From: DHVE2 group archaeon
Lineage (GTDB): Archaea > Thermoplasmatota > Thermoplasmata > Thermoplasmatales > Aciduliprofundaceae
Assembly: GCA_027056155.1 (NCBI GenBank)
Contig: JALULR010000204.1
Location: forward strand, 1 to 6,979
Direction of reading: 5' to 3'
Length of the DNA stretch: 6,979 nt
Positions 6,801-6,979 of this stretch are shown here, one piece after another. The notes under the pieces were generated by a model that was not told the origin of the DNA, did no database searches, and saw only the letters and a list, made by a program, of their open reading frames with translations. The position numbers were made by a program, and so were the translations under genes. Position 1 is the stretch's first letter. Each line of letters starts with the position of its first letter.

Positions 6801-6979
6801 TGTATCTATCTGTAGAGCCATCGTTTTTGTAAAAATAATTACCGTATATATCCACCGAGTTTGTGCCTTCAATTTTAACTGCTTCCCGGGAGTTGAACCC
6901 AAATCCATTGTAGTTTATCTCAATTTGCCCTGCGCTTGCATCGTTCATGTACGCGTGAATTCCCAGAGCATTGCTAAAA
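3826..6979 (-). CDS. Giant parallel beta-helix surface protein, paralogue of gene B, 5'-truncated by the window edge (gene A)
   Basis: The reading frame is open to the right edge of the window, so the start codon lies outside. The first in-frame ATG (6946-6948) is internal: the codons before it read FSNALGIHAY, which aligns with FNNHVGI inside block 1 of the neighbouring protein, and no ribosome-binding site precedes it. At least 1050 residues are visible. By alignment about 200 more, including the secretion signal, are missing, giving a full protein of roughly 1250 residues. The visible part contains the end of block 1 and complete blocks 2, 3 and 4 of the same beta-helix architecture, then a tail with VPEL, a hydrophobic segment and RRRHH. 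The stop codon TAA (3826-3828) is followed at once by a T-rich tract. As in its neighbour, no catalytic motif is seen, and an extracellular structural, adhesive or ligand-binding role is inferred. The gene precedes gene B on the same strand, with 96 nt between its stop and gene B's start. Confidence 0.92.
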   Translation of the reverse strand, partial: FSNALGIHAYMNDASAGQIEINYNGFGFNSREAVKIEGTNSVDIYGNYFYKNDGSTDRYNSTHPQATQDASSGIQWYLYDSNPDHCVGNFWYDWAENNNTNYNKNSNGHTYFIPWAYPILDAKDYSLARNYDPYSVKGFHHDAVNISDIGGVSRAVLNPSIGYVGWNDRREDVITGLEINGTNAGAPTGYGLLLNNIDNGHIKLRIDGLIIHNVTTLGSTMPWWKQGNGVALNNTYANTIYISHMDIYNCHANGIGIDHAITNATIDDTWIHDGASGSTGLFVYRNDNNVIMFNSTIEHQGHWGVFLGGDDLDLGLFNNIIAYNNMGINMPSGLSDIFLWVDYNSFFQNSNYAINLPNNMYSNMSIADNIFYKNHDSGSSFNPGYVQIYAAKYSNFSNYDVFTHQRGNYYHDWVNNNKSNDMDRDGIIDWGYKLDGGNIVDSAPRRWVDFWLVSEYYDGYYGVYKEKLSPGMMYFDQNNVGVITTRGTAYGLSGYNGNYYIIGWRNMANYTDNGGNKYGLYISGNFTQHVNIYDVNITGSSEGMYVEYVDTANIVWSTAYNNAKAGIDIEVVPTVYVAYTRAYANNYGINITCDLNISGALAEVYENMIYENHKNGLSVSSYFGPNSLFIYDNYIFGNSIGLYGHKLFNNAITNNGFSYNTNYGVMLKNSNGNRIYGNAFYYNNYTKTSYSPENSQAYDNGNNHWNSTTSGNYWHDFSMNNMSNDNNHDDVIDYKYRIAGGTVDDNYPLLFMQRNAIKIENVNELNWAHGYIGGDGSIDYPYLVVGWKIEGGSDNGIYMANISGNMYIKIDHCMVNQTSAIGIYIYQMAPRWFTVDNVISENNQYSGVRVAYSYSVTLNNATLINNRQHGAIAFWSQYVEAFYSNMSENMYQGFDAYASYDIDIENSTMYKNGFSGINIEQTDITNTNYGKIVNNTLRLNTKYGVSMVESTGFVIYNNIFDRNNGSSGDGNYDPHHIQAYDDSPQYKNLWNTSTQGNCWSDYSGTGAYDIAGGNSKDYQPTCNFVPELHSYIFVAIALLLGLAIFRRRHH
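3829..3906 (-). other. C-terminal sorting-like anchor of gene A (VPEL, hydrophobic segment, RRR)
   Basis: The last 26 residues run VPEL, HS, about 15 hydrophobic residues and RRRHH. The plan is that of gene B's tail, but Leu replaces Phe in the leading motif. The two tails differ in most hydrophobic positions, so the plan is kept while the sequence drifts. Confidence 0.7.
3913..4716 (-). repeat. Gene A block 4 (about 268 residues)
   Basis: The block opens with NAIKIENVNELNWAHG and the cap GGDGSIDYPYLVVGW, then NGIYMANISG. Coils include IGIYIYQ, SGVRVAYS, HGAIAFW, SGINIEQ and YGVSMVES. The closing cap GNCWSDYSGTG is identical in sequence to that of gene B block 4, with the second Cys 24 residues later. 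Confidence 0.75.
4717..5625 (-). repeat. Gene A block 3 (about 303 residues)
   Basis: The entry region is rich in Tyr and Gly, and the cap is reduced to GNYYIIGW followed by KYGLYISGN. Coils include EGMYVEYV, AGIDIEV, YGINITCD, NGLSVSS and YGVMLKNSNGNRIYGN. The closing cap YDNGNNHWNSTTSGNYWHDF is followed by DNNHDDVIDY, an acidic loop at the same position as those of the two block 2 copies. Confidence 0.72.
5626..6555 (-). repeat. Gene A block 2 (about 310 residues)
   Basis: The entry cap is degenerate: the GxGTxxYPYII signature is absent. The following strands, GYGLLLNN and LRIDGLIIHNV, pair clearly with GYGLMLNN and YLIVDGLVVHDV in block 2 of gene B. The closing cap NYYHDWVNNNKSN is followed by the acidic loop DMDRDGIIDW, as in the partner block, and by the exit sequence APRRWVD. 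Confidence 0.72.
6556..6979 (-). repeat. Gene A block 1, C-terminal part only
   Basis: This is the end of a block cut by the window edge. Visible coils include EINYNGFGFN and SVDIYGNYFYKND. The closing cap GNFWYDWAENNNTNYN matches block 1 of gene B, but the region before it is about 10 residues longer and contains a Cys (NPDHCVG), and the stretch after it is about 9 residues longer. It exits through YSVKGFHH, matching NPVKGVPH in gene B. Confidence 0.72.

Noticed and set aside
25..6979. Polysaccharide lyase or other enzyme activity
   Set aside because: The beta-helix fold is shared with pectate lyases and similar enzymes, but I could not point to a recognisable catalytic motif, and the multi-block architecture with anchoring tail fits a structural or binding protein better.
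25..6979. True NosD, the copper-site maturation protein of nitrous oxide reductase
   Set aside because: The repeats and the GNYWxDW cap are NosD-like, but NosD is much shorter, a single domain, and lies in a nos gene cluster; none of these holds here.
1..6979. CRISPR array or short tandem DNA repeats
   Set aside because: The recurring AT-rich words reflect recurring Asn, Tyr, Ile and Gly codons of the beta-helix coils; there are no identical evenly spaced repeats with unique spacers.

Overview
The window holds two very large, closely related surface-protein genes in tandem on the minus strand, and almost nothing else. Both encode secreted right-handed parallel beta-helix proteins (PbH1/NosD-like repeats) that end in a short Pro-Glu-containing motif, a hydrophobic segment and an Arg cluster. 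That C-terminus looks like an archaeal sorting or anchoring signal of the PEF-CTERM type. The downstream gene (25-3729) is complete, with a membrane-targeting N-terminus. The upstream gene (3826-6979) is complete at its 3' end but runs off the right edge of the window without its start; comparison with its neighbour suggests about 200 N-terminal residues are missing.

The source is most likely an archaeon, perhaps of the Thermoplasmatota/Aciduliprofundum type. The reasons are an archaeal-style TATA box with a purine-rich element just upstream, a GGTG ribosome-binding site behind a very short predicted leader, T-rich tracts after both stop codons, moderately AT-rich DNA with many ATA Ile codons, and the C-terminal sorting-like tails. 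The lineage is an inference; archaeal origin is reasonably supported but not proven.

Layout, in the direction of transcription (right to left): partial gene A (6979-3826); a T-rich tract just past its stop (3808-3824); a 14-bp perfect palindrome (3776-3789), a purine-rich BRE-like stretch and a TATA box (3761-3777); a GGTG Shine-Dalgarno site; gene B (3729-25); and a T-rich tract at the left edge (1-24). Gene B therefore seems to have its own promoter rather than depending wholly on read-through from gene A.

Both proteins consist of four successive blocks of about 270-315 residues. A typical block opens with a strand resembling 'NPIxI' and a cap resembling 'GDGSxxYPYVIxGW', continues with beta-helix coils, and closes with a cap resembling 'GNYWxDWxxNNxTN', sometimes followed by a DxDxDG-type acidic loop. 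Each block resembles its same-numbered partner in the other protein more than the other blocks of its own chain. The four-block design therefore seems to predate the duplication that made the pair. No catalytic motif is visible; a structural, adhesive or ligand-binding role at the cell surface is the most economical reading. No RNA genes, mobile elements or CRISPR arrays were seen.
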